The notes: generated from the sequence alone by a model not told the origin. A DNA stretch of 64,000 bases from Tuctoria greenei (GCA_036927565.1 JAYESD010000001.1:251005097-251069096); one strand, 5' to 3'; numbered from the stretch's first letter, positions 1-11,760 are shown. Numbers and translations are program-made.

Positions 1-900
1 AGTGGTTGCAATTACATCAGCCCAAAATTTTCTAGGAGTATCATATTTATTGACCATAGTCCTAGCCATCTCAACTAAGGTTCTGTTCTTTCTCTTTACA
101 ACACCATTTTGTTGAGGTACATATTATGAAGAAAACTGATGTTCTATTCTATTTCAATACAAAAGTGATCAAATGACTGGTTTTTAAATTCATTGTCATT
201 ATCACTTCGAATTGCTTTTAAAGATCCTGAGTGATCAAGTAAAAGTCTAAGAACTAAACTTCTAAAGTGATTAAAAGCTTCATTCTTAGATGCCATAAAG
301 TAAATCCAAGAGTATATAGAATAGTCATCAACAATTACAAGCACATACCACTTACCTCCAAAAGATTGAACACGTGAGTGACCAATGGTGTCATGATGTA
401 AAAGTTGTGCCGGTGCTGTTGTCATATTTATTGTGAGTGGAGCATGTGAACCTACAACCATTTTAGCATGTCTACAAGAAGAGCAAACAATTTCTTTGCC
501 TCCTTTAAGCTTAGGCAGCTCACGTCTGCGATCAACAGCACTAACACGTGTGAGATGATCAAAGCCCACGTGACCAACTCTATGATGCCAAAAATATAAG
601 TCTTTTGATTCATTAGCAACTAGACACCTATGCTGAGAAGATTCTATGTCAAATTCAGTTTTAAAACTCTTCCAAAACAAGATATGTTATACATAAGCTC
701 ACCATTTGAATCTACAACCTTGCAGCAATTTTTAGTGAAAACAATTTCAAGATGTTTACCTAGCAATTCTAAAATAGAGAGCAAGCTGTATTTCAAATTT
801 TTGACAAGTGCCACGTCTTTCAAAGTGTAGTGATTATTAAGTCTAACCGAACTCTTAGCAATTATAGGAGTTGAAAAATTATCGGCAAAATTTCCAACCT
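1..900 (-). pseudogene. Ty1/copia (SIRE-like) pol fragment, copy A: pre-integrase and integrase
   Basis: The minus strand encodes the GAG-pre-integrase region (about 644-890) and then the integrase N-terminus and core (144-680). A zinc-binding HHRVGH...CSSCRHAK pattern is visible, followed by an aspartate in HDTIGHSRV and a second in IRSDNDNEF. The glycine normally after the second aspartate is replaced by D. The two parts are in different frames, so at least one frameshift separates them. The rest of the element lies left of the window. The right end stops at a junction with a non-coding module at about 894-910, so protease, gag and the 5' LTR are missing. The same truncation is present in copy B, so it predates the duplication. 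Integrase would insert element cDNA; this fragment cannot encode a working enzyme. Confidence 0.85.
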
Positions 901-1544
901 TTTTTGTTAAGGCCGCACTAGTGGCAACCTGAAAAGAGATGCAGAACCACAGCAAGGATGCATCACGTATCATTCATGCAAATCATTAGCTGTAGGAATT
1001 AGCCTGTCAGCACAAAAAAGGACAATGGCATGCCATGACCAAACCTGAGCAGCCTCAATGCATTCTATGTATAAACCAACCATGCAAAAATAGCAGGAAA
1101 GTACTACCACCAAGAAAGCAGGCACGGAGCAGCACAATCACAATTACCCTAATGGCATCGAGGCATTCAGAATCACCAAAAGAAAAGAAAAAACATGGAA
1201 TCTGTCACCACCCTGGCCCCAAATCATCCTTGGCACCCGTGCCAAATGAAACAAAGAAAACGAAGTTCTGTCCTATGAGCAACCCAAAAAATAAATCCCC
1301 CCTCTGTGATCAAATAAATGAGGACAGCTATAATCTAGTTCAAAATAGCTGTCTGCATCATAATACATGTCAGTCTAAGTTGACATAATTTTTTCATGTT
1401 TTAGTGAACGTCAGTTAATCATCTGGTTGGCATTGAACATATAATTACTGACCTTCAACCACCATCCAAGCTTCTACTCTCTCTGTCTGACCTGATTCTC
1501 TCACTTATGTTGGTCACCCTACCCCTTCCCCTAGTCGGTCAGCT

Positions 1545-1735
1545 CGAACTTGTTACAAAGCAGCTTGTTTGAAAAGCTGGTGGAAAGCAGTGCTTATGTC
1601 CTGCTTTTAGTTCATTCTGAGAAGCAGCTGAACTAATAAGCTTTTACAGAAGCTTCCCGTTTGGCACACCCTCAGCTTATTTTTATGAAGAACCTGCAGC
1701 AGAAGTTGTGCCAAACAGAGCCTAAAGAGGTTCCC
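1545..1735. mobile_element. Possible hAT-type MITE fragment
   Basis: About 190 bp are present in module (i) but absent at the matching place in module (ii) (about 22235-22260). The right part read on the minus strand begins with a 'ctctgtttggcac' string followed by 'ttctgctgcagg', typical of grass hAT MITE ends, and 'gtttggcacacc' recurs inside in the other orientation. I could not define clean terminal inverted repeats or an 8 bp target duplication. The same segment is at about 47936-48122. Confidence 0.35.
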
Positions 1736-2363
1736 CACCGTTGCCCCCTCCCACCTCAAACTCCCCCACCTCCCACCATTCTCTAGCCGTGCTCTTTGTG
1801 GGATCAGTACCACTCCCCTATCTTCTTTGTTATCTCTTCCGCTACTACCGTCAAGCTGACCTACTACCTCTAGAGTCTCCTTCTATGGTTGGAGCTCGTG
1901 GATCTCACGCAAAAACCCAACCTTCTAAAACATCAATGAGTTTGTTTGTCAACTTAAATCACCTCTGATTTAAACAGACTAAAATCAGAGGTGATTTAAA
2001 CTGACTTAAAGTTATAATTTACCAAAATAAAATATTGAAAACCCACCAACGATTTGAAGTACCGGAGCCCGTGGAAAATCATTGAAATGCAGAATTTGCA
2101 GCATAGGATGGGAGAGATCTCACCTCGAGCGGCTCCTTGAAGCAGCATGGTGGTGGGTTGGGGTGGACAGCTGTCTGATTGATCATGTACAGACATTAGT
2201 GATGTATTAAAATATTGTTTCTTTAACATAACAATTGTTTGATCTCTAGATATTAAGAAAAAAGTAAAATGTTAAACATAGAAAAATAACTAAAGTTGAC
2301 TTATAACTTTTGCAACTTTGAGCTCCTAATACAAATGATCATATTTTTTACATAATAAGAACG

Positions 2364-2416
2364 TCACACACAAACACACACACACATACACACACACACA
2401 TGCGCGCATACACATA
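2364..2416. repeat. CA/CG microsatellite
   Basis: Imperfect (CA)n followed by tgcgcgcatacaca. It lies in the left arm of the giant inverted repeat. The matching loci are (GT)n at 20620-20684 on the other arm and CA tracts at 21359-21411 and 22893-22932. Confidence 0.85.
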
Positions 2417-4171
2417 GTTTCAAAAAAAAAAATTTGAGGAAGATGAGGTAAAAGTTCCAACAATTTGAATGAGGTTGCAAGAATCCCACAAGAATGCGAT
2501 TTTTTTAAGCAAAAAAACTTTTTTCCTTAAGAAGCTGAAATGCCTAAACAAAGTGTAAGTTTCCTAAATATGACTTATAAGATGAAAAAAAGGCAATTGA
2601 TCGTTGTTGAAGTAATATATGATAAATATATGTAGAAACATGAAATCAACATATTTTGGAATATAATTTTGAAACAAACTTGAATGTAATCTTATGGGGG
2701 GGGGGCAAGTATCATTTGGGAATACCAAAAGGTTATGGTGAGAAGAGAATAAAGCCGATGTATCCAAGACAAAATACATATGGTTAGAAAGTTACTAATG
2801 GATACAAATACGAATAATTACCTCTGTCATCATTACTTTCTTTGACATGTCAAGAGATAACATAGATCAAATGTTACGATTATGATGAAATCTTATCTAA
2901 CAATAAAAACATTAGAGAGTTCCAACTATATATTGATATAAATAATGACCGTCACAAGGTTTGTAGTTAGAGTATGTGTGAGGTTTTAATAGACAACACG
3001 ATTTTCATGTTGCACCTGTTAGGAAACATTTAGATATCGGCAACAGGGAACAAAAGGATAGTTTGCTGTTTTTCGACATTAGCAAAAGAAGTGTGCAACG
3101 GTTAGATTTAGAATCACTTGTTAAATTTCTATTTTGCAACAATTAGGCAATAGTTAAATGTGAGGAATGGAGGAATAGTTGATCATTTAAACATATCTAA
3201 GTTATAGATCATTCAATATCATTAACTAGAACTAATACACAAACCTACAACAATTGTTGTCCTAACATTGTCAGTTGTTGTAACACCCTAAATTTTCGCA
3301 TCATGCATTGCATACATGATCATGCATTAAATATTAATAGAATAAAAGAAAAGATAAAACATACATATATGGTGTAGCAAAAAGAAGAAAAAAAAATAAT
3401 TATAGCCTAAAACTTGTAATAGGGAATACGCATAAAAATAATAATAACATATAAAAATAAAATAAATAAATAAAATGAATAAGATAAATAAAATATAAAT
3501 AATAATATAATAATATAAAAAAGAGAAAAAAAACCCAGCGCCACCCGGCCGGCCAGGCCGCCCGACCGGCCCGCCAGCCAGGCGCGCTAGCGCCGAATCC
3601 CGCCTGCGCTGGCCCCGCCGCCTGGCCCCACCCCGCCTGCAGCGCCCTGGCGCGCGCCGCCCACCCCGCACCGCGCCGCGCCTCCCACGACCGGCCCCGG
3701 GCCCCACGCTCCCACGCGCTGATCCCACCCAACGCGACCCCGCGCGCTCGCCGCGGCCACCCCGCCTGCCCCGCACCGAGCCGACGCGCGCCTTCCGCGT
3801 AGCACCCCGCCTCCTGCACCCCGCCGCCCCGGGCCCCACGCACGCTCGCCCCACGTGACCCCATCGCGCACGCGCACGCGCCCGCCTACCGCGCGTCCCG
3901 CCGGTTCCCACCCCGCCGACTCCCGCACCGAAACCCCCGCCAACCCCGCCGCTCGCCCGCGCGCGCCCCGAAGCCCTCACCCGCAGCGCACGACCGCGCA
4001 GCGCGCTCGCCTTCCCCGCCGCCACGCAGCCCCCGCGCGACCGCGCGATACGCGCCGGGCCCCATCCCCTGTACCGCAACTCCCGCCGTTTCCCGCGCGA
4101 TACGCGCCCCGTTCCTACGCAACCGCCCACACCGCACTCCCACAGTGCCGGCCCTAGCGCCCTGTCCCGTC

Positions 4172-4179
4172 TATAAAAA
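4172..4179 (+). promoter_or_regulatory. TATA box of the solo LTR
   Basis: TATAAAAA in the context cgtctataaaaagcccc, just downstream of the GC-rich U3-like block. Transcription would be expected to start about 30 bp further on, near 4200. Confidence 0.6.
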
Positions 4180-5663
4180 GCCCCAGGACTCGTGTTTTCC
4201 CCCGATGCCAGAAAAAGCCGCCGCCAGAGACGCCCGGGAAAAAAGAAGCCCTAGCCGCAGGCTAGAAAAAAAAGGCACCAGGAGCAGCCGCCAGGAAGGA
4301 AAAAAGGAAGAAAAAAAGAGGGGAAGAAGAGGAAGAAAAAGAGGAGGGTGCCGCCGTCCGCCGGAGATCATCGCCGCCATCGCGTCGCCGTCATCGTGCC
4401 GCTGGAGGACCTTGCGCATCTACTTTGTCTACGCATCGTCCCCATCCTGCGATCATCGAAGCCATCACATCTACGGTAGGATTCGTTTTTCCGATGCGAA
4501 TTTTAGTGACGTATTAGATCTAACAAACGTAATTTAATCGTAGTTGCACCATGAATTTATTTTCAGCAGTATTAATTCCCGTTAAAACCCCCATAAACTC
4601 GTATGAACAAATATGAACTAGTTGCATCTAATTAATAAACAACTGTAGTTAATTAATAATTGGTCCTTGCATGCATGCATATCATCGCATGTTGATTAAT
4701 GCGTGTGCATCATGTTGATTTGTATGTATATTCTTGTATATGTGATCACAAGTAGAGGGAAGTGCTCAAGAGATCGTGTACGAGGATTTCCAGAATCAAG
4801 ACTTCGAAGCGCTTGAGCAACCCTATCCGCCGGAGCAAGGCAAGTGTCCTTGAAGCATATTGATCCTGTTTTAAAATAAATGTTTTGTTTGCAAACTGCA
4901 TGCTTGTGTCAATTTGATGGGAATCCTATGGTAGGAAGTTTACTAGATTTGTTTAACCACCCTTGTCACCTGGAATTTATGGTAGAGAGTCGGGAACGGT
5001 TTTTACCTTTTTGCTTCGCTTAATTAATTGGGATGACAAACAACACTACACATTTAATTATGCATCAATGATATTATGGTTAATGTGAACTGGTCAATAC
5101 GATGGGTGATCTAAGCAAGCCTGATATGTGGATGGGTTGGATGTTATGGTGGTTTGCTTGCCTTAGATCTAAGGACCGGTTCATGCGAGAATAGGCCAGG
5201 ACTACAGTGCCACCACGAGGCCAAGTATGGGTGCGGCGTAGCTGATTAATTAGGGCTTTGCTAGTGCTGTTTGGACCATTGTGGATGCTCGGGGAAGGGG
5301 TAGTCGGATTGGGTTAGTTGATGATTGGCGGGACTACCCTGGGATCCGAATGGCTCAAGAGGGGGCCCTTGGTTGAAGATGTGCTCAGATGGAGGCATCG
5401 CCACCGGTGAAACCTCACTGGGGTCTGAATAGACTAGTAATCCCTTTGTAAAGGCTATTTTTGATCTCTCGGCCATACACCAAAGGAAGTGTAATTGGCA
5501 TAAGGGAGGTTCTTTAGTCGCCGACGGGTGATGAAATCACAAACACGTGGGTAAAGTGATACAAACTCTGCAGAGTGTTAAAAACTATCATGATAGCCGT
5601 GCTCCCGGTTATGAGCGCCTGGATGGCCTACATGATTAGAGGGAAATTGGGATTTGGGATGAA

Positions 5664-5788
5664 TATGGTTTGGTAATGGTTATGGTTGATATTATGGTTA
5701 TGGTTATGGGATGGAATTATGGTTTATGACATTGATTATGGTTATTGGTAATGGTGATTTATGGACTGGTATTATTATGGTTACATGG
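5664..5788. repeat. Degenerate TGGTTATGG repeat inside the solo LTR
   Basis: Many copies of ggttatgg/ggtaatgg/attatgg lie in a row, giving a G+T-rich low-complexity tract without coding value. Confidence 0.7.
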
Positions 5789-6174
5789 TTTATGATGGGG
5801 TTACTTCACATAAATATGATACATTGCTTTTCAAAGGTCAGGATTGTGAGTTTAATGGCGATAATGCGGAGTTCTAGGCCGTGTCTACCGTCAACTTTGC
5901 CTGTGGTGTTATTGGAGCTGCGCTATCCCTTTTGCTTAGTTTGCTTAGTTGCTTAATTAGTTTATTTTCGCTGCATTAGTTGAACTTGTCATTAATATTC
6001 ATTAGAGCTTGTATTCGAGAATAATATGGTTTGTGTAATAAAATTTGATAATTAATCTTGTTCTGTGGTAATTTTCTGTATACTCTTTTGTGATTGCACT
6101 CGTGTATGTGTGTTGAACATCCTGGGCACACATATGCGTTAGCTTGGTTCATTTTTTCGGAACCGGGCGTCACA

Positions 6175-6850
6175 CTAACTCGATAGGAAAACAATGCTAG
6201 CGTCTCCAGTTGGAACATTGATGGTTAGGGTGTTGCTCGATCACAAGTAACTCTGCAAGATATTGTCCAACTTTAGCAAGTAGTTTTTAAGGGCTTTTTG
6301 GCCATGATTTCAAAGTCCATAATGTTGTCTAATGCCCTTGACTAGAGAAAATGAGTCGTTATAGGACGAGGAGGAGAGGGTGAATTTTTTTGCTAGGACT
6401 ACTTAAAAGTCTAGAACTAAAAGGTGCTCTTTAGTTCAGGATGACGATTGTTATCCAAAACATCTCAACAAAAAAGACTCCTTCCTAACTGATGCAAATA
6501 ATGTTTGTATAGCAATCTTCATCCCGAATAAAGACCACCTTCTAGTTCTAGGCTTTTAAGTATTCTTGGCAACAAAATTCACCCTCTCCTCCTCATCCTA
6601 TACAAACTCATTTTCTATCGTCAATATAAGCATTAGACAACATTATGGATTTTCAAATCATGACCAAAGAGCCCTTAACAACAACTTGCTAAAGTTGGAC
6701 AATATCTTGTAGATTTTCATGTCATCGAACAACGCCTTAATGTTATTTTTCAAATAGGAGATGCTAGCGTTGTGTCCCTATCGAGTGAGACAACTGACAA
6801 TGTAAGGACAACAATTGTTATAGTTTTGTGTATTAGTTGTAGTTAATGAT
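6175..6850. other. Hairpin core without genes, copy A
   Basis: This stretch holds only the inner arms (6175-6454 and 6509-6850) and the 54 bp loop of the giant inverted repeat. It matches 49671-50346 in copy B. No coding signal was seen. Confidence 0.7.
6846..6850. repeat. Target-site duplication of gypsy-1, left (ATGAT)
   Basis: ATGAT directly precedes the LTR start at 6851 and is repeated at 19826-19830. Copy B has a single ATGAT at 50342-50346 in continuous flanking sequence. Confidence 0.97.
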
Positions 6851-7700
6851 TGTCGGTGGTTTGGAACCGGCAGATCTCCCTACACCGCTAAAGTGATAGG
6901 GGAGTTTGATGTTCGGTGTGGGCGCGCGAAGATTCAAGAAGGTGAGTAGGAAATGACACAGGAGACACAAGGGTTTACGTGGTTCGGGCCTCCTGAGCGT
7001 AATACCCTACTCCACGGGTGTGTTGGTGTTGTATTAGCTGTATGAGCTTGTGTTGAGCGTCAATGGCGTGTGTGTCTAGCCCCCTGAACGTGACGTCGTC
7101 CTGTCCTTTTATAGTACAAGGGCAGACTGTTACAAGGTAGCCTGGCCCGACATGTGGCCCCAGCGGTTACTAGTATTGATACCTCTTCAACACGTTTAAT
7201 TTCTCTTAATGACCCTGTAACGGGCTTTGACAGCACCGTTACTGGTGTTAAGATCGTCCGTTTAAGTGTCATTAATACGACATTAATGACACTTAATCGG
7301 GTCTTGAAGTCCTTGATTCCCCTTTGAAGATACGAAGCCGTTGCGGGGTCTTCCGGAGGTTAGGGGCTGAAGATCCGACGATTGGACACGTGGCAGCTCC
7401 GGAGCATACTGTAGGAAACAGGGAGCTCTGGTGCTACCTGACACGTGTCAGGTCCGGAGCTTCTCTCGGTCTGGGGTTAAGTTCGGATGTGCCATTTCGG
7501 TACAAGGCCCGGAGCTTCCCCCTTGTGGGCGGTAGCTCCAGTTTGATAGTACACGTGGCGACCCTGGGATTAACCATGTTGGAGAAGCGGGTCCGGTTAT
7601 GTCTGACATGTGGGCCTCCGAAGGTCTTCAAATCAAGTAGGTGACTTTCCTTTGAGATCTTTGTAACCTCAAGGGGTGTACGGTTTCTAGGGTACCGACA
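6851..7700 (-). repeat. gypsy-1 3' LTR
   Basis: 850 bp; begins TGTCGG and ends CCGACA on the plus strand, so termini are TG...CA. In element orientation it is the 3' LTR because the primer site is next to the other copy. A TATA motif lies at 7106-7114 (minus). Confidence 0.97.
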
Positions 7701-8221
7701 GTGGCCCCCTGGACCTACCTCCGGGGAAGACCACTGGGGTGAAGTTATTCCGCCAGAGGTGGGTCCATCCTCGCGACTTTTAAACTGAGTCTTCAAAGGT
7801 CTTCGGAGGTGCCGTTGGCGAGGATTTGGAGTTAAATCCTCGCCGCGTGCGGCAGATGAGATCTTGGGCATGCGGATCTCACGCAATTGAAGGTAGCCGG
7901 TTCCCGATACGAAAACCGTATCGATTCCGCGCGCCTTGTCAGGCCGCCGCCTTTGGGCTTCCCGCCTCATGATGGCAACCGTTCGCCTGGGTAAGAACCT
8001 TGACTTGATTGTCGGGGTGGTCTCGGGCCCGCTTGTCATCGACTGGGTGGAATTTTTGGGTGGTATCTTCGACTTCCTTGCGGTTTCCATCCAAGCGTTG
8101 CGAGGGCTTACTTAAGAAGGAAAGCGCGCACCGTCGGGAGTTCTTTACGCCTCTCATCTATTCTTGCGCTCAAACTCCCAACTTGTGCTTTACTTTTCCT
8201 CTATTGCCTCGCTGTGCTGCG
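7701..8221. other. gypsy-1 polypurine tract and leader of the antisense gene
   Basis: Bases 7701-7712 read, on the minus strand, as AGGGGGCCAC next to the 3' LTR and are the likely polypurine tract used to prime plus-strand DNA. The remaining 500 bp have no supported gene; they would be promoter and 5' leader of the plus-strand gene. Confidence 0.6.
8109..8118 (+). promoter_or_regulatory. TATA-like motif upstream of the antisense gene
   Basis: tacttaagaa, about 30-40 bp before a pyrimidine-rich stretch suited to transcription start and 104 bp before the ATG at 8222. It may be a decayed TATTTAA. Confidence 0.35.
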
Positions 8222-11200
8222 ATGGAGTTGGGTCTCCGCGAAAGTCGCTTGAAGACCGACGGCGACCTGAAGAAGGTCCGGGCCCTCATGGGATGGTCCT
8301 CAGACTTCTTCAACCGCTCGGTCCGCACCGGTGGGGAGCTCCCGTTTGAGAAGGAGCACACCGGCAAAATGGTCTACTTCTCCTCGTACGCCATGGTGGG
8401 GTTGATCCCACCTTTTTCTTCCTTTTTCTTGATGCTGCTAGACTTCTATGGTCTGCAGCTGTATCATCTCGGCCCTCACTCCATTCTCCTCGTGTCCATT
8501 TTCGTCCACTTCTGTGAGATGTGGGTGGGCATCGCCCCCTGCATCGAACTCTTCCGGACCTTCTTCACCGTCCATACCACCGATAGGAGCAATGAGTACC
8601 TTGGCTTCTACTACTTCGTGAAGTGCAAGAAGTGCCCATTCAAGTACCTCCGGTCATTTCCCTCTGGGAAGTGGGATGACTGGATAGTCGTCCGGGTGGA
8701 GGAGCACGAGAGGCTGGAGCTGCCCGAAGGTCTTCCCAGCATCGACACGTCAATCTGGAGTGAAGCTCCGGTGCTGGTGGAAGCCTTCAACCCTGTTTTG
8801 ACCAGGATCCGCCGATGCGTGGAGGGAGGATTGACTCCTCAGGTGGTGTTTTGCAACTTCTTGGTCAACAGGTGGGCGCCGCTGAAGAGGAGAGAGAAAC
8901 TCGCATGGGCCCTCAACAGCGTGATGGATGACGACCGGGTCGAGACCGGGCTGAAGTCCAACATGGTGGGGAAAACCTTGGAGTTCCACCTCAAGAAGTT
9001 CCAGCACGGCATCGACGTCGAAGGCGACGACTTAACTCCGCCATCAGCTTTTCTTCCTCTGAACGTAGAAGTGGAGTTCAGCAGGGAGCTCTGGCAGAAG
9101 ATGCCCGTGCTTGATGACTTTGGTGTCGTCGAGAGAAGATAAACCACCGGGTTAGCGATCCTCGGAATGCCCAAGGATGGCTCCGACCCTGCTCCGAAGC
9201 CGAGGGAAGAGGTCGTCGGAAAGGGCAAGGAGCTGGTGGATGAACTTGTGAGCCGGAAGAGGAAGCTGCAGTACGCTGACGGAAGGTCCGTCAGGCCCGC
9301 TACTTCTGCGTCGGCTCCTTCTCCCCGGAGGGGAAGGTCTTCTACAACTGCGGCGACTGTTCCCGTAGTGGGGTCCTCCCGGAGCGCGACTGTTCCTGCA
9401 GTGGGGTCCTCCCGGAGCGCGTCTATTCCTGCAGTGGGGTCCTCCCGGGGTGTTAGCTCCGGGCACGCGACTCCAGCACCTGGGCTGGTGGAGGCCTCCA
9501 GGTCCGGGGGTTCTTCCCGATCGAGGGGGGCCTCAACTCGGGAAACACCCGTGGCAACAACGAGTTCCGGGGGGCCTTCCGGAGCTTCCACGCCGGCTAT
9601 GACCAGCCCAGAATGCTCGGGAAAAAGGTTCCGCGCAAGCTGGTGCGGAAGCCTCCCAGGGTAATTTTTAATCTCTACCTTGGATAGTTGTTTTAATTGT
9701 AGCAACTATTTTTTAATTTTCTTCGTTCATCATCTGCAGCGTCCCCAAGAAGGGGAGTGAGGGTCCACCCTCAGCCATAGTGGCTGAAGCCATGAGGGTG
9801 GGAGCCTCTGCTCCTGTCCCGGTGCCGCCTCAAGTAGTAGCTGAAGCTGCGACAGCTTCGACGCCGGCTGTCGTGGTCATGGACCTCGACTCATCCCCAG
9901 AAGTTCCCGTGGTTGCGCCGGACCACGGGAGTGAAGATGCGCCAGTGGCACCTGTCCCGGAGGTTGAAGCTCCGGGTCGTGGTGCTGAGATGATGGAAGC
10001 TCCGGCTTTTGAGCCGGAGGAAGCAGTAATCTCGGCCTCTGAGCCGGAAATTGTCGAAGCCCCGATGGTTGAGCCGGAGGTGATTGAAGCCCCGGCGTGC
10101 GCGACGGAAACTGAGGTAGTTCCAGCAGTTGGGCCGGCTACCTCCAAAGCACCGGCCGCTGAGCCGGTCATTGTTGGAGCTCCGGCCTCAGGGCCGGTCG
10201 ATGTTGAAGATCTTCCGGCTCCTGAGCCGGTTGTTGAAGAGGTGACGGAGCTTGAGCCCCCATCGGAAGAGGTGCCCAGACTGGAGCCTGTAGCGGCTCC
10301 TGCTCCGGAAGCGACGACATCGGAGGTACCTGCGGCCGAGCCGGAGTGCCCAAGCGAAGTCGTTAGCCCCCTGCCTGAGGGGGTGAACGAAGACCTGGCG
10401 GCGGGGCCTTCCTTGATGGCGACTGAGTCCATCCTAGAGGACGGCCCTAGTGCCATGGAGACTCAGGGGACCACTCTTGTGGAGTGGGACCCAATTTTTG
10501 TATCTGAAGACCCGCTGGAACCAGCGGAGGAGACCCCAGCAGGTCCGGAACCCATCCCGTTGTCACTGTCTATTGACAACGCATGTTCCAGTCTGCGTCA
10601 AGTCCAACTGGCCTTCTTCCACGACAGAAAGGCTCTTGAAGAGGAGCGCCAAACCCTTAGGCGGTGGCGTAACAGGCTCTACTTCGAGACCAAGCTGGCG
10701 CAGTCGAGGCTAGCGGATGACAAAGAGTGAATCAAGCGGGAGAAATCTTCCTAGAGTACTGGGGCAAGTTACTGGATGACAGGGAGAGTATGACTCGTGC
10801 CCTCGACGCTCAATCCCGGGAGATCTACGATCAGGCCAAAGCAGCCAATAGTGCGGCCGATGAACGCCATGAAAAGCTTGAGGCCATTAACACTGCACTC
10901 ATCAAGCGCCGAGAGGCACTTGAAGAGAGGGAGAAACGGCTCGAAGATGAAGAGCAGAGACTCCTAGAGCTGCGGGATGACGTCCTGAGGAGGGAGGAGG
11001 AGCTCACTGAGAAGGTGGCTCTGACTAACAATGGCCTCGAGGAGCGTGCCAAGAAATTGGAAGAGCGCTGCTGTGAGGAAGAGGAGAAGGCCTGGGTGCG
11101 AGGGAAGGAACTCTACGAACAAGAGTGTGCCCTTACTGCCAGGGAGAAGAAAGTGAGGGGCAGAGAGAAGGACCTGGTCGACCGCCGGAACAAGATCCAC

Positions 11201-11710
11201 CTCCGGGAGGAGGAGCTCGGAAAACTCGAAAAGCGGGTTGCTGAGAAGATTCAGCAATATGCCAAAGAAGTTGAGCGCCTTGCCCGCGAGAATTCTGAAC
11301 TGGTGGCGGCCAGAAGATCTCTGGAAGAAATGAAGGGCTTGAGGATTGAGGACTCCCTACAGATTTGGGAGTTCTTGGGCAAGGCCAACGACGCGCTGAC
11401 ACCGATGGGCTTCAGCCCCGTGCGCCTGGATGATCCGGAGCCGGAGCTGGACCTGGCATTGCAGGCGTTGGGTTCGGCAGGCAGCAAACTCTCCAAGGTG
11501 AGCGATGTCATCGCGGACCAATTGGAGGTTGAGGGGCAATACCTGGCGAAGAACATCACAGAATATGTGCTGACGTGCTACACCAGCCAGAACTCCCAAT
11601 TTCCTCTGGACCCGGTGCTCGAAGGTCCCGTCGAAGGAGAAGGGGAAGCTGCCCGAGCCACTGTGTTGGAGGTTGCCCAGAAAGTTGCCCAATTCTTCCA
11701 TAGGGTCTAG
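8222..11710 (+). pseudogene. Antisense gene of gypsy-1: PF04195-type 'putative gypsy type transposon' protein with coiled-coil tail
   Basis: This gene runs against the retrotransposon's own genes. The start is the ATG at 8222 (MELGLRESRL), after a TATA-like motif at 8109; an open stretch from 8009 is probably leader. The first exon encodes a globular region with hydrophobic FSSYAMVGLIPPFSSFF and FYGLQLYHLGPHSILLVSIF, matching my recollection of the PF04195 family; its biochemical role is unknown. A TAA at 9140-9142 interrupts the frame, which continues in the same phase with a serine/arginine-rich stretch. A 79 bp intron (9661-9739) joins in frame to an exon with repeated EAPA/EPE-type motifs. 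Near 10728 a TGA and a frame change lead to a frame to 11710 rich in E, R and K with coiled-coil character. Three lesions in 3.5 kb make it a pseudogene now. PF04195 proteins are annotated across grass Tat elements. Confidence 0.8.
9661..9739 (+). other. Predicted intron of the antisense gene
   Basis: The segment begins gtaattttt, is T-rich, and ends tcatctgcag, with an AT content far above the flanking exons. Splicing joins the frame open at 9167-9660 to the frame open through 9780-10730 without a shift (two bases of a codon on the left, one on the right). Confidence 0.8.
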
Positions 11711-11760
11711 GACCATCTCTGTAGTTCTCACTTGTATTTTCTCTTCTTCTCCCTCAATTT

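Larger units (their letters stand above)
894..3278. repeat. Non-coding repeat module (i), copy A
   Basis: No gene is supported here. The segment is homologous in direct orientation to 21594-23530 (module ii): both run from a 'ccaacc..ttttgttaa' start through a purine-rich block, a poly-pyrimidine block (about 1741-1960), a 'catgtacanacattagtgatg' motif (about 2185) and a CA microsatellite. The junction with copia at 894-910 shares the ccaacc...ttttgtta string with module (ii), which suggests a microhomology join. The part from about 2287 rightwards is also the outer left arm of the giant inverted repeat. A run of G at about 2695-2706 also varies in length in copy B. Confidence 0.75.
3279..6174. 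mobile_element. Solo LTR, probably Tekay/Del-like chromovirus (2.9 kb)
   Basis: The 2,896 bp insertion is bounded by TGTAACACCC and GGGCGTCACA, an 8/10 inverted repeat with TG...CA ends. Copy B has the exact empty site (cagttgt/ctaactcg at 49670/49671). The interior has no gag or pol and no primer site. It contains an extremely GC-rich stretch (about 3530-4160), a TATA box at 4172-4179 (plus-strand orientation) and a G/T-rich repeat at 5664-5788. Length, ends and layout fit the long LTRs of Tekay/Del chromoviruses; this assignment is from family knowledge, not a search. No target-site duplication is visible, which is odd. Long open frames in the GC-rich part are composition artefacts. Confidence 0.7.
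2287..6454. repeat. Left arm of giant inverted repeat, copy A (split by solo LTR)
   Basis: The arm consists of 2287-3278 plus 6175-6454. Its reverse complement is found at 6509-6850 plus 19826-20766. Examples are cctatcgagt near 6770 against actcgatagg at 6178, and the 'cattcctcac' region at about 19876 against 'gtgaggaatg' at about 3160. The uninterrupted form is seen in copy B at 48677-49950 and 50005-51290. The loop in copy A is 6455-6508 (54 bp). No gene is seen in the arms. Confidence 0.8.

Noticed and set aside
894..3278. Helitron carrying the modules and the CID piece
   Set aside because: I could not find a convincing TC start with a CTRR end and 3' hairpin, so no class is claimed.
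3327..4537. Several long open frames on both strands in the GC-rich part of the solo LTR
   Set aside because: They consist of arginine, alanine, glycine and proline in every frame, overlap on both strands and have no family signature; long open frames are expected in such GC-rich DNA.
6175..6850. A separate MITE made of the inner hairpin
   Set aside because: The complementarity continues well beyond this segment into 2287-3278 and 19826-20766, so the inner part is not an independent unit.
9830..10456. Minus-strand 208-residue frame rich in S, G and T
   Set aside because: It is the shadow of the plus-strand exon that codes EAPA/EPE repeats; codon phase and low complexity explain it.
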